DNA from: Bacteroidota bacterium
GTDB taxonomy: Bacteria; Bacteroidota; Bacteroidia; Chitinophagales; Chitinophagaceae
Assembly: GCA_029778965.1 (NCBI GenBank)
Contig: JAKPBL010000171.1
Coordinates: forward strand, 1-6,280
Direction of reading: 5' to 3'
Length of the DNA: 6,280 bases
The notes under the pieces are model-generated. The model worked only from the letters and a program-made list of their open reading frames with translations, searched no databases and had not been told where the DNA came from. The translations under genes were made by a program, and so were the position numbers. Positions 1-5,791 of the stretch are shown in pieces (position 1 is the first letter of the stretch; each line of letters starts with the position of its first letter).

Positions 1-444
1 AGCCAGCCGAACTGGACCGGTTTCGAGATGCCGCGGGTATTCTGGTATTCAACGGCGGTCATACTGATCAGCAGTCTTACCATGCACCTGGCCCTGCAGG
101 CATTCAGGCAGCGTGAAAGAAAGAAATACCGCCTGTTGCTGTTGCTGACGCTGGTGCTCGGGTTGCTTTTCGTGGCGCTGCAATGGATAGGATTCCAGGC
201 AGTGTGGCATAGCGGGATCACTTTTTCGGGCGCGGGCGCAGGGCAGTTCCTGTATGTAATTGCGGGGCTGCACGCGGTACACGTACTCGGTGGTGTAATT
301 GCCCTGGTGGTGATGAGCGCCAAAGCCATCAGCACCGTACGGCGCAGTTATAATGTGATTCCGGTAGAGGTGATGAGCACCTACTGGCATTTTGTAGATA
401 TATTATGGCTGTACCTATTGGTGTTTTTTATGCTACTGAGCTGA
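1..444 (+). CDS. Cytochrome c oxidase subunit III-like protein, N-terminus outside the window
   Basis: Integral membrane subunit III of a haem-copper oxidase; it does not carry the catalytic metal centres. The reading frame is open from base 1 (nine codons before the first ATG at 28, reading SQPNWTGFE), so the true start is probably upstream and ATG 28 is internal. The 147 visible residues hold four hydrophobic helices: around FWYSTAVILISS, LLLLLTLVLGLLFVALQW, FLYVIAGLHAVHVLGGVIAL and the C-terminal YWHFVDILWLYLLVFF. The motifs LHAVHVLGG and YWHFVD are the usual COX3 signatures. It ends at TGA 442-444, 33 bases before the next subunit III, and the two are presumably co-transcribed. Family identity is clear. 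Its exact role beside the second subunit III (true subunit or diverged paralogue) is inference. Confidence 0.9.
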   Translation, partial: SQPNWTGFEMPRVFWYSTAVILISSLTMHLALQAFRQRERKKYRLLLLLTLVLGLLFVALQWIGFQAVWHSGITFSGAGAGQFLYVIAGLHAVHVLGGVIALVVMSAKAISTVRRSYNVIPVEVMSTYWHFVDILWLYLLVFFMLLS

Positions 445-477
445 AATATTTCATTTGCGAATCTTTAAATATTGAAC

Positions 478-1149
478 ATGTCACACGCAGTACCTGCGGA
501 ACAAAAATGGTGGAGTGGTGGTAAGAGCCCCTTCAATGTGGAGTACGGGAAAGTCATGATGTGGTATTTCCTCATGAGCGATGCCTTTACTTTCGGCGCT
601 TTCCTGATCTCTTACGGAACCATCCGATTTGCGAGTAATAGCTGGCCCGACCCGAACGAAGTATTCCAGTCTTTCCCCGGCCTCGGATCGGGACTGCCGC
701 TGGCTTTCGTGAGCCTGATGACCTTCATCCTGATCATCAGTTCGGTGACCATGGTGCTGGCGGTGCAGGCGGGGCATGCCATGGATAAAAAGGGTGTGGT
801 TAAGAACCTTATATGGACCATCATTGGCGGTATTGCCTTTCTTTCGTGCCAGGCCTGGGAGTGGCATCACCTCCATGCTGAAGGTGCCTGGTGGGGAAGC
901 AATCCTTTCCTGAATATGGACGGCACTAAGGCGTCGACCAACTTTACCAATTTCTTCTTCACCATTACCGGTTTCCACGGTTTCCACGTATTCAGCGGGG
1001 TGATCATCAATATCATTATGCTGATCATGACCCTGAACAATGTGTTCGAGCGTCGCGGCCATTACCTGATGATCGAAAAAGCCGGTTTGTACTGGCACTT
1101 TGTGGATCTTGTTTGGGTATTCGTGTTCACCTGTTTTTACCTTGTTTAA
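478..1149 (+). CDS. Cytochrome c oxidase subunit III
   Basis: Second, complete subunit III of the terminal oxidase (223 aa), an inner-membrane protein packed against subunit I. I chose ATG 478 (MSHAVPAEQKWW); an in-frame TTG at 472 would add only two residues and is less likely. There is no clear Shine-Dalgarno, as is usual in Bacteroidota. About five membrane helices are visible: residues ~27-50, ~74-97, ~110-127, ~157-185 and ~203-222. Family marks include the helix-borne glutamate in QAWEWHH (~E128), GFHGFHVFSG (~165-174) and YWHFVDLVWVF (~206-216). A polar loop of about 25 residues (~130-155) separates helices 3 and 4. It sits between the partial COX3 paralogue and subunit IV (13 bases downstream), which indicates one operon. 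Confidence 0.95.
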   Translation: MSHAVPAEQKWWSGGKSPFNVEYGKVMMWYFLMSDAFTFGAFLISYGTIRFASNSWPDPNEVFQSFPGLGSGLPLAFVSLMTFILIISSVTMVLAVQAGHAMDKKGVVKNLIWTIIGGIAFLSCQAWEWHHLHAEGAWWGSNPFLNMDGTKASTNFTNFFFTITGFHGFHVFSGVIINIIMLIMTLNNVFERRGHYLMIEKAGLYWHFVDLVWVFVFTCFYLV

Positions 1150-1161
1150 ACGAATTGAAAT

Positions 1162-1608
1162 ATGTCAGCTACAGAAAATTTCCAGGAAATAACGCATCAC
1201 CACGATTTTGATCGTGAAACGGCCAGAAAAGAGGTTATTCGTGTCACGATTATCCTTACTGTCATCACCATCATTGAGTTGGCGCTTGGCTTTGTTATGA
1301 TGAGCGTTCACAACGAATTGATGCGACACTTGCTCAAAGGCGCTATATGTATCTTCATGCTCGCGAAGGCATTTTATATTGTTGCTTATTTCATGCACCT
1401 GAAGCACGAGCTCCGCAATTTGATCATGACCATTGTGGTGCCCTTGTTGCTGTTTATTTGGTTCATTCTTGGCTTCCTAGGCGATGGCAACTCCTATAAG
1501 GAGCTCAGGAACAGGTATGACCGGTATCACTACGAGCAAAGCCAGATCAAAGTGGAAAAGCCGGCCCATGGCAGCCATGATGCCAAGAAGGAAGGAGCGA
1601 TTGAATAG
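1162..1608 (+). CDS. Cytochrome c oxidase subunit IV (prokaryotic COX4-like)
   Basis: Small accessory membrane subunit of caa3/aa3-type oxidases (148 aa). It begins MSATENFQEITHHHDFD, a His/acid-rich cytoplasmic head, followed by three hydrophobic helices at residues ~27-49, ~57-79 and ~87-107, as in the bacterial COX4_pro/CyoD-like family. KAFYIVAYFMHLKHE (~69-83) at the end of helix 2 is typical of the family. The C-terminal tail (~108-148) is charged and longer than the minimal family core (SYKELRNRYDRYHYEQ, then a Lys/His-rich end). The start follows the COX3 stop by 12 bases without a Shine-Dalgarno. It is the last gene before a strong terminator, so it probably closes the structural-subunit operon. 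Confidence 0.9.
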   Translation: MSATENFQEITHHHDFDRETARKEVIRVTIILTVITIIELALGFVMMSVHNELMRHLLKGAICIFMLAKAFYIVAYFMHLKHELRNLIMTIVVPLLLFIWFILGFLGDGNSYKELRNRYDRYHYEQSQIKVEKPAHGSHDAKKEGAIE

Positions 1609-1742
1609 TTTGAGGTTTGAAGTGCTGCCGCGTGTGTGCAGCCATATATAAGAAAAAGCAACCTGCATCAAAAGGCAGGTTGCTTTTTTGTTGCCTTCTA
1701 CTGCAGCGCCAGCACCTCAAACTTCAGACCTCAAACCTCAAA
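1609..1742. repeat. Mirrored TTTGAGG heptad repeats flanking a terminator
   Basis: Directly after the COX4 stop lie two heptads, TTTGAGG and TTTGAAG (1609-1622), followed by TGCTG. On the far side, 1710-1742 read on the - strand gives four heptads (TTTGAGG, TTTGAGG, TCTGAAG, TTTGAGG), again followed by TGCTG. Bases 1609-1620 are perfectly complementary to 1731-1742, and 1622-1627 to 1710-1715, so the element folds back on itself around the terminator. This looks like an extragenic repeat unit rather than coding sequence. Whether it is dispersed in the genome cannot be seen here. Confidence 0.7.
1653..1689. terminator. Strong intrinsic terminator, bidirectional
   Basis: The core stem is an 11-bp AAGCAACCTGC/GCAGGTTGCTT with an 8-base loop (1667-1674). 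The + strand 3' side ends in a run of six T (1684-1689), and the A-run on the left gives a U-tract for the - strand. It ends transcription of the cox subunit genes and implies that the SCO gene has its own promoter or relies on read-through. Confidence 0.9.
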
Positions 1743-1751
1743 GTCTTTATC

Positions 1752-1759
1752 TATTTTTG
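1752..1759 (+). promoter_or_regulatory. Possible Bacteroidota -7 box before SCO gene
   Basis: TATTTTTG matches TAnnTTTG exactly and lies four bases before the GTG proposed as the SCO start. No TTTG box is present at the expected upstream spacing, so support rests on the -7 match, on position just after a terminator, and on the same octamer before trmB and the Rrf2 gene. If real, the transcript would be nearly leaderless. Confidence 0.35.
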
Positions 1760-1763
1760 CGGA

Positions 1764-2483
1764 GTGAATAAAAGTGCTGTCAGAGGAATTGCGTTGGCCC
1801 TGGTTCTCCCATTGATTTGCTATTGGGTTATCAGCTATTTTAGCGGCGATGCCGTACACATGCCCCGGCGCTACTATGCCGATACGGTATTGACCAAAGT
1901 GGTCAATGGAAAAGAAACGACCGATACGGTTTGGCACCGCCTGAAAGATTTCAGGCTGGTCAACCAGTTGGGCGATACGGTGTCGATGGCCGACCTGGGC
2001 GGTAAAATAATCGTGGCTGATTTCTTCTTTACGCATTGTCCGTCTATTTGCCCTACGCTGACGGCCAACATGAAGAAGCTGCAAAATGCGCTTAAGCTGA
2101 AAGAAGACACGCGTCTTACAGATACCAGCTTCGTACAGTTGCTCAGCTTCAGTGTGGATCCCGTTCGCGATTCGGCGGTTCAATTGAAAAAATATGCCGA
2201 CCGGTTTGGCGTCAATCACGAAGTATGGTGGATGCTGACCGGCCCGAAGAAAACGATTTACGACTTTGCCCTGGATGAGGTTAAGCTGGCGGTGGTAGAT
2301 GGCGAAGGAGTTGACTCCAACTTCATTCATACCGAGAAAATGGTGCTGATCGATAAAGACCGCGTGGTGCGCGGTTATTACAATGGGCTCGACAGTATGG
2401 CCATGCGCAGCCTTGCCGCCGATATCGTACTGCTGATGCTGGAAAAAGACAAGAAGAAAAAAAGAAATCTGTTTGGAAGATAA
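1764..2483 (+). CDS. SCO1/SenC/PrrC-family copper chaperone
   Basis: Membrane-anchored thioredoxin-fold protein that delivers copper to, or reduces, the CuA centre of cytochrome c oxidase subunit II. The start is taken as GTG 1764 (239 aa), because the frame upstream runs back through the repeat and terminator region and the first internal ATG (1860) would remove the anchor. Residues ~5-26 form one hydrophobic helix (GIALALVLPLICYWVISYF), a signal anchor placing the domain in the periplasm. The copper site is complete: FFFTHCPSICPT gives CxxxC at C92 and C96, and the conserved third ligand is H189 in FIHTEKMVLID. SVDPVRDS (~130-137) is the usual family motif. The C-terminus is Lys-rich. It follows the cox subunits and is 4 bases before the DUF420 gene, fitting an assembly sub-operon. 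Confidence 0.92.
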   Translation: MNKSAVRGIALALVLPLICYWVISYFSGDAVHMPRRYYADTVLTKVVNGKETTDTVWHRLKDFRLVNQLGDTVSMADLGGKIIVADFFFTHCPSICPTLTANMKKLQNALKLKEDTRLTDTSFVQLLSFSVDPVRDSAVQLKKYADRFGVNHEVWWMLTGPKKTIYDFALDEVKLAVVDGEGVDSNFIHTEKMVLIDKDRVVRGYYNGLDSMAMRSLAADIVLLMLEKDKKKKRNLFGR

Positions 2484-2487
2484 TCAC

Positions 2488-3036
2488 ATGCTCCCCCCGC
2501 TTCTTGCGCCGAACGATAAAAGGGCGAAATGGCTTATCGGCCTGGTATCGCTGCTGGTGTTCTGCGCCGTGGTTTTTTTATCGCGCGTGCAATGGAAAAT
2601 AAACCTGGGTTTCGATGTGCACCTGTTTGCGCGGATAAATGCATTGCTGAATTCAGCAGTGAGCATCCTGCTGGTAGCGGGACTTGTTGCCGTTAAACAA
2701 AGGAAATTTGTTGCCCATAAGCGCATCATGCTCACGGCCATATTGCTCAGCAGCTTATTCCTGGTGTCTTATATCTGCCACCATCTTTTTGCGGGCGATA
2801 CCCGCTTTGGCGGCACCGGCATCATTCGTCCCGTTTATTTTTTTATTCTTATTACCCATATTTTTCTCGCCGCCATCATCCTGCCGTTCATCCTTTATAC
2901 CGCGTACCATGCCTTGACCGCCTCCTGGCCGGCACACCGTAAAATGGCAAAGATCACCTGGCCCATCTGGCTGTATGTAACGATTTCAGGTGTGGTGGTT
3001 TACCTCCTGATCAGCCCTTATTACGTTAATGCATAA
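2488..3036 (+). CDS. DUF420 membrane protein (CtaM/YozB type), oxidase assembly factor
   Basis: Integral membrane protein of 182 aa with about five helices: residues ~15-32, ~48-68, ~80-99, ~115-138 and ~155-176. It matches DUF420 (COG2322) by its scattered conserved histidines: FDVHLFARINALLN (H45), VAHKR (H77), YICHHL (H98, H99), ITHIFLA (H124), YHAL (H141) and the cytoplasmic PAHRKMAKITWPIWLYV segment. CtaM in Staphylococcus aureus, a family member, is needed for an active aa3-type oxidase, so a haem or copper maturation role is inferred here. I chose ATG 2488, just after the SCO stop, over an overlapping TTG at 2473. The stop is followed by the next gene within 8 bases. Confidence 0.88.
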   Translation: MLPPLLAPNDKRAKWLIGLVSLLVFCAVVFLSRVQWKINLGFDVHLFARINALLNSAVSILLVAGLVAVKQRKFVAHKRIMLTAILLSSLFLVSYICHHLFAGDTRFGGTGIIRPVYFFILITHIFLAAIILPFILYTAYHALTASWPAHRKMAKITWPIWLYVTISGVVVYLLISPYYVNA

Positions 3037-3044
3037 CCGAAAAT

Positions 3045-3512
3045 ATGAATGCACAACCTTCTTTCTTTAAGGTACTCGGAGACCAATACCGTAAGTGGTT
3101 AAGCATTCAGCTTTTTTCGTGGATAACCGCTATCATCGTTATTGCGGCAGGCTGGATACGCCCGCTTGGCGGCGTTGACCTGGACCGGCTGCTGCAGGTG
3201 CTGGCGGTGCTGGCAGGATTTGCCGGCGTGCTGGCCGGCAGCATGCTGTTTCGCCGTAAAGTGGAAGCAGCGAGAGACGCCGGCGTGCCTGTTCGCGAGA
3301 AGCTCGAGTTATATGCAAAAGCCGCCCGGTTGCAGTGGGGGCTGCTGATCGGCGGGGCGTGTTTTAGCCTGTTTTCTTATTTTATGGTCGGCAACTGGGC
3401 CTTTGCCGCTCTCGGTCTCACGCTTCTGGCCGTGTACGGCTCTTTAAATCCGTTCAAACAGAAGGTGATGTTGCAGTTGCGTCTTTCCGAAGCTGATATC
3501 GCCGGCGTATAG
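3045..3512 (+). CDS. Hypothetical four-helix membrane protein
   Basis: I do not recognise a named family. The protein has 155 residues and four hydrophobic stretches: ~18-38 (WLSIQLFSWITAIIVIAAGW), ~48-69 (LLQVLAVLAGFAGVLAGSMLF), ~97-116 (LQWGLLIGGACFSLFSYFMVG) and ~117-134. Between helices 2 and 3 is a charged loop (RRKVEAARDAGVPVREKLELYAKAAR). No metal-binding or catalytic motif is apparent. ATG 3045 is 8 bases after the DUF420 stop, so it is probably co-transcribed with SCO and DUF420 and may belong to the oxidase locus by association; that is inference only. The gene is convergent with the next one, with 17 bases between the stops and no convincing terminator hairpin there. Confidence 0.8.
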   Translation: MNAQPSFFKVLGDQYRKWLSIQLFSWITAIIVIAAGWIRPLGGVDLDRLLQVLAVLAGFAGVLAGSMLFRRKVEAARDAGVPVREKLELYAKAARLQWGLLIGGACFSLFSYFMVGNWAFAALGLTLLAVYGSLNPFKQKVMLQLRLSEADIAGV

Positions 3513-3529
3513 ATGCCAGGCAAGTGACG

Positions 3530-3925
3530 TTAAAGCGCCAGCTCTGCCGCGGGATCCCAAAAGACCTGCGCGAAATTGACCACGGTATCGTCCTTTACTT
3601 TTACCCCGTCTTTTTTGAGCAATTGCTCCATTCTTTTGGGCGATCCGAAATGCATTTTTCCGCTTAGCTGCCCGTTGCGGTTCACCACCCGCTGGGCCGG
3701 AACCGTAGGGCGGCCATGTGCGGCATTCATCGCCCAGCCGACCATACGGGCAGACAGGCCGCTGCCCAGGCAACGAGCGATGGCGCCATAGCTGGTCACC
3801 CGCCCGGGAGGAATCTGCTCTACGATGGCATACACCGACTCAAAAAAAGATTGCCGGTCGTTCGACGGCGCGGAGGGTAGCTTATCGGATCGGTTGGCAG
3901 CGGGTTGTTTTTTCCGGCTTGGCAT
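3530..3925 (-). CDS. Alkyltransferase-like protein (MGMT/Ogt C-terminal domain family, catalytic Cys absent)
   Basis: DNA-binding domain of the O6-alkylguanine-DNA alkyltransferase family, 131 aa. Residues ~28-50 (FESVYAIVEQIPPGRVTSYGAIAR) and ~58-67 (SARMVGWAMN) form the recognition part with the Arg finger region. The active-site motif, normally PCHRV, reads PAQRV at 76-80: the acceptor cysteine is alanine and the following histidine is glutamine. It therefore cannot act as a suicide methyltransferase and resembles ATL proteins, which bind O6-alkylguanine and flag it for nucleotide excision repair. About 25 N-terminal residues before the domain are basic and low complexity (MPSRKKQPAANRSDK). 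It lies 26 bases after trmB on the same strand, probably in the same transcript. Confidence 0.88.
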   Translation of the reverse strand: MPSRKKQPAANRSDKLPSAPSNDRQSFFESVYAIVEQIPPGRVTSYGAIARCLGSGLSARMVGWAMNAAHGRPTVPAQRVVNRNGQLSGKMHFGSPKRMEQLLKKDGVKVKDDTVVNFAQVFWDPAAELAL

Positions 3926-3951
3926 GGCAGGCTGTTTGATAAATAATAGAA

Positions 3952-4671
3952 TCAGTGCCCGGTTCCGGTTGGCGCCTCAGTAGCGAAAACGAGCTCCTGC
4001 AACGCTTTATCCAGGTCGGGCAGCGGGTGCTCCGGCAACGAGAAGCGGATATAATGCACCCGGTTGCTGCCGGCAATATCGAGCGACTCGTAATGTGTTT
4101 TTATCTGCAGCTCGGGAGAAGCATCCCCGCCGGCATACACATCATCGATCGCTTCTTTCAGCGTGCAGCCATAGGTATCGATCACCTGTAGCGTAAAACG
4201 GTACAAAACAGGGCTGTCGGTTTTCAGGTGGATATCGCCGCCTTTTGCCAGAAACTGCTGGTAGAGCCGCAGGAATTTCGGGTGGGTAAGCCTTCTCCGG
4301 GCTCTTGACCGGCGAAGCTGGGGATCAGGGAAAGTGATCCAGACAGACTCCACTTCGCCGGGCGCGAAATAGCCGGCAATCCGGTCGATCTGTGTGCGGA
4401 GAAAAGCGGCGTTGCCGAGGTTGTCCTGCAATGCTTTCCGGGCGCCGATATAAATCCGGTTGCCTTTCACATCCACCCCGATAAAATTTCGCTGGGGGTG
4501 CAGGGTGGCCAGTCCCACGGTGTATTCTCCTTTTCCGCAAGCCAGCTCCAGGGTTATAGGCTGCTGGTTGCCAAAATGTTCTTTCCACGTTCCTGCCATG
4601 TTCTCGGGATATTGCAATACGTTTTTAAAGCCCCTGATCGCTTCAAACCGGACTAGTTTTTTTTGACCCAT
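3952..4671 (-). CDS. trmB: tRNA (guanine-N7-)-methyltransferase TrmB
   Basis: SAM-dependent Rossmann-fold enzyme that makes m7G at position 46 of tRNAs; cytoplasmic. The start was taken at ATG 4671 (MGQKKLVRFEAIRGF, 239 aa), because this N-terminus is the usual Bacteroidota TrmB beginning; an in-frame ATG at 4716 would add 15 poorly conserved residues. Motifs: SAM loop LELACGKGEY (~41-50), IGVDVKGNRI (~64-73), the family hallmark WITFPDPQLRRSRARRRLTHPKFL (~111-134), IHLKTDSPVLY (~147-157), and the C-terminal IKTHYESLDI (~190-199), the counterpart of the T-x-Y-E region. It is divergent from the Rrf2 gene and upstream of the ATL gene. Length is normal for the family. Confidence 0.96.
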   Translation of the reverse strand: MGQKKLVRFEAIRGFKNVLQYPENMAGTWKEHFGNQQPITLELACGKGEYTVGLATLHPQRNFIGVDVKGNRIYIGARKALQDNLGNAAFLRTQIDRIAGYFAPGEVESVWITFPDPQLRRSRARRRLTHPKFLRLYQQFLAKGGDIHLKTDSPVLYRFTLQVIDTYGCTLKEAIDDVYAGGDASPELQIKTHYESLDIAGSNRVHYIRFSLPEHPLPDLDKALQELVFATEAPTGTGH

Positions 4672-4675
4672 GCTG

Positions 4676-4683
4676 CAAAAATA
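4676..4683 (-). promoter_or_regulatory. Candidate -7 box for trmB
   Basis: Read on the - strand this is TATTTTTG, four bases before the trmB ATG. A TTTA at 4700-4703 could be a weak -33 element, but the 16-base spacing is shorter than usual. If it is the promoter, trmB mRNA would be leaderless or nearly so, which would also support ATG 4671 as the start. Confidence 0.4.
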
Positions 4684-4793
4684 ATGCGCCGGGTTATAAT
4701 AAACTGCCGGGAACATAGGCGAGCTGCCTGTCTGTAAAAGCCTGCAAAAGAAACCCGTGCGGGAAAAAATGATTTACCGGTGAAAAGATGACT

Positions 4794-4801
4794 TATTTTT
4801 G
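4794..4801 (+). promoter_or_regulatory. Candidate -7 box for the Rrf2 gene
   Basis: TATTTTTG, an exact match to TAnnTTTG, lies 24 bases before the Rrf2 ATG. A weak TTTA lies 17 bases upstream (4773-4776). Transcription would start near 4808, inside the inverted repeat at 4803-4825, which is well placed for repression. Confidence 0.45.
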
Positions 4802-4802
4802 A

Positions 4803-4825
4803 ACTGTAATGATGTTTACTACAGT
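4803..4825. promoter_or_regulatory. Inverted repeat ACTGTA-N11-TACAGT, candidate Rrf2 autoregulatory operator
   Basis: The half-sites ACTGTA (4803-4808) and TACAGT (4820-4825) are perfect inverted copies ending exactly at the ATG. The site overlaps the predicted transcription start. Rrf2 proteins bind as dimers to dyads of this size and often repress their own gene. The same half-sites recur downstream of the gene. Confidence 0.55.
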
Positions 4826-5233
4826 ATGACAAATACCCGCTTTTCAATAGCACTGCATATCATGACCTTGCTGGCGGTTGATGAACAGGCCTGGCTGACA
4901 TCCGGTCATATTGCCCGCAGCCTTGGAATACAGGCGTCGGCCGTCAGAAAGGAGATACAGGACCTTAAAGAGGCCGGTCTTGTCGCCTGCCGTGAAGGAA
5001 AATACGGCGGCATCCGTTTGGCCCGGCCGGCATCGGGTATCCGGCTGTCTGAAATATACAACTGCGTATCGCCAGGTCATCTTTTCGAAAAAATCAACAG
5101 GCCCGATCAGGGCTGTTTTATCGGAAAACAGATCAATTTGCAGCTCGATGAGCTGTTTTTAGCCCTAAACACGGCCTTTTTCGGCGAATTAAAACGACTA
5201 AGCCTGGCGCAATTTTACAGGCAGTTTAACTGA
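4826..5233 (+). CDS. Rrf2-family transcriptional regulator (YwnA-like)
   Basis: Winged helix-turn-helix DNA-binding protein, 135 aa. I chose ATG 4826 because MTNTRFSIALHIMTLLAV is the standard Rrf2 opening; a TTG at 4799 would add nine residues and run through the operator. The HTH lies at residues ~25-51 (SGHIARSLGIQASAVRKEIQDLKEAG) and the wing at GKYGGIRLARP (~58-68). SEIYNCV and DQGCFIGKQINLQLDELF (~94-111) match the YwnA-type C-terminal region. Cysteines are C55, C80 and C97, not in the compact three-Cys cluster of IscR/NsrR, so an iron-sulfur cluster is not indicated and thiol sensing is only a possibility. It is transcribed divergently from trmB. Target genes are unknown. Confidence 0.92.
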   Translation: MTNTRFSIALHIMTLLAVDEQAWLTSGHIARSLGIQASAVRKEIQDLKEAGLVACREGKYGGIRLARPASGIRLSEIYNCVSPGHLFEKINRPDQGCFIGKQINLQLDELFLALNTAFFGELKRLSLAQFYRQFN

Positions 5234-5248
5234 CTACAGCCAATTTTA

Positions 5249-5270
5249 ACTGTAACAAGTGAGATACAGT
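5249..5270. promoter_or_regulatory. Second inverted repeat ACTGTA-N10-TACAGT, downstream of the Rrf2 gene
   Basis: ACTGTA (5249-5254) and TACAGT (5265-5270) repeat the half-sites of the 4803-4825 dyad with a spacer one base shorter. The site starts 15 bases after the Rrf2 stop. No convincing + strand gene follows it, so its target, if any, is unclear. Confidence 0.45.
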
Positions 5271-5309
5271 AATAGAAAAACAGGTAAATAATCTGCTTAT
5301 TGAAAAGGG

Positions 5310-5501
5310 TTATGGCACTGGCGATGGCGGATGAATTGTTTTGAAGCAATGGGTATGTTGGGGCGGCAGGCACATCGGGCAGAAACCTGACGGGATGGCG
5401 TTGCCGCCAGAGACGACCTTGTGCCGGCATCGAATGGCGGGGGTATTCCCGGGGCCTTTCAACCAATCGGAAAAAGCGTTTCGCAACCGATGAAAAAGCA
5501 T
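5310..5501 (-). CDS. Possible small Cys/His-rich protein (63 aa), weak
   Basis: The frame starting at ATG 5501 (MLFHRLRNAFSDWLKGPG) encodes 63 residues with C25-x-H27 and C41-x2-C44 (GFCPMC), then H49, H51 and C52, an arrangement that could bind zinc. Codon choice is acceptable for this genome. I recognise no family, there is no good promoter or ribosome site, and another open - strand frame (MKKMRAVCLPGD..., 5215-5535) covers the same bases and overlaps the Rrf2 3' end. It may be chance or the remains of a gene. Confidence 0.3.
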   Translation of the reverse strand: MLFHRLRNAFSDWLKGPGNTPAIRCRHKVVSGGNAIPSGFCPMCLPPQHTHCFKTIHPPSPVP

Positions 5502-5647
5502 CACCCGGCAAGCAAACTGCCCGCATTTTTTTCATTGTTTTTGTATTGAAAACGGGTGCTTTCGCCGGCCGGAAAGCATTTCATGGTTTGGAAGGCGGGC
5601 AGCATTTGAACCGATATTACTGTCTCCTGGCAGGACGTGCATGAAAA

Positions 5648-5670
5648 AAGCCCCTCGGGAAGAGGGGCTT
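5648..5670 (-). terminator. Second intrinsic terminator of the - strand RNA unit
   Basis: A 9-bp stem AAGCCCCTC/GAGGGGCTT with a 5-base loop (5657-5661). On the - strand it is followed by a run of six T. It lies about 85 bases beyond the first terminator and has no gene of its own in between, so it acts as a back-up or closes a short transcript. Confidence 0.8.
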
Positions 5671-5754
5671 ACCTAACAGTTGTAAACACACACATGAGAA
5701 AAACATGCGTACCCATAATGTTTTGCGGCAGGCCGCAATCGTTATTGACGGTAC
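5671..5754 (-). other. Inter-terminator segment with a hairpin
   Basis: Eighty-four bases between two - strand terminators. It contains a perfect 6-bp hairpin TTGCGG/CCGCAA with a 4-base loop (5723-5738). I see no promoter of the TAnnTTTG type and no credible ORF. It could be read-through RNA or a short independent RNA. Confidence 0.3.
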
Positions 5755-5789
5755 AAAAAATCCCATCTGGTAACGGATGGGATTTTTTT
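5755..5789. terminator. Intrinsic terminator directly after the tRNA-like RNAs, bidirectional
   Basis: The stem ATCCCATC/GATGGGAT (5760-5767 with 5776-5783) has an 8-base loop and is flanked by A-runs and T-runs on the two sides, so it can terminate both strands. On the - strand it starts only a few bases after the acceptor stem of the downstream tRNA-like RNA, defining the 3' end of that transcription unit. Confidence 0.9.
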
Positions 5790-5791
5790 TG

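Larger units (their letters stand above)
5234..5640. other. Gene-poor stretch downstream of the Rrf2 gene
   Basis: About 400 bases with no convincing conserved gene. It holds the second dyad (5249-5270), a weak small - strand ORF (5310-5501) and a 7-bp hairpin TGCTTTC/GAAAGCA (5557-5563 with 5572-5578) with an 8-base loop. Base composition in the middle is GC-rich and similar to the coding regions, so a decayed or very short gene is possible. Confidence 0.5.

Noticed and set aside
1731..1742. CRISPR-type repeats
   Set aside because: The heptads are contiguous and inverted around a terminator, with no regular spacers and no cas genes.
1617..1763. N-terminal extension of the SCO protein to ATG 1617
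   Set aside because: The added 49 residues are translated from the heptad repeat and terminator; SCO proteins begin with the anchor helix, which starts just after GTG 1764.
5215..5535. 106-codon - strand ORF beginning MKKMRAVCLPGD
   Set aside because: It overlaps the end of the Rrf2 gene and both dyad half-sites, has no recognisable domain, and competes with another frame over the same bases.
5557..5578. TGCTTTC/GAAAGCA hairpin as a terminator
   Set aside because: The stem has only 7 pairs and no adequate T-run follows on the + strand; on the - strand the T-run is several bases away and no gene ends there.
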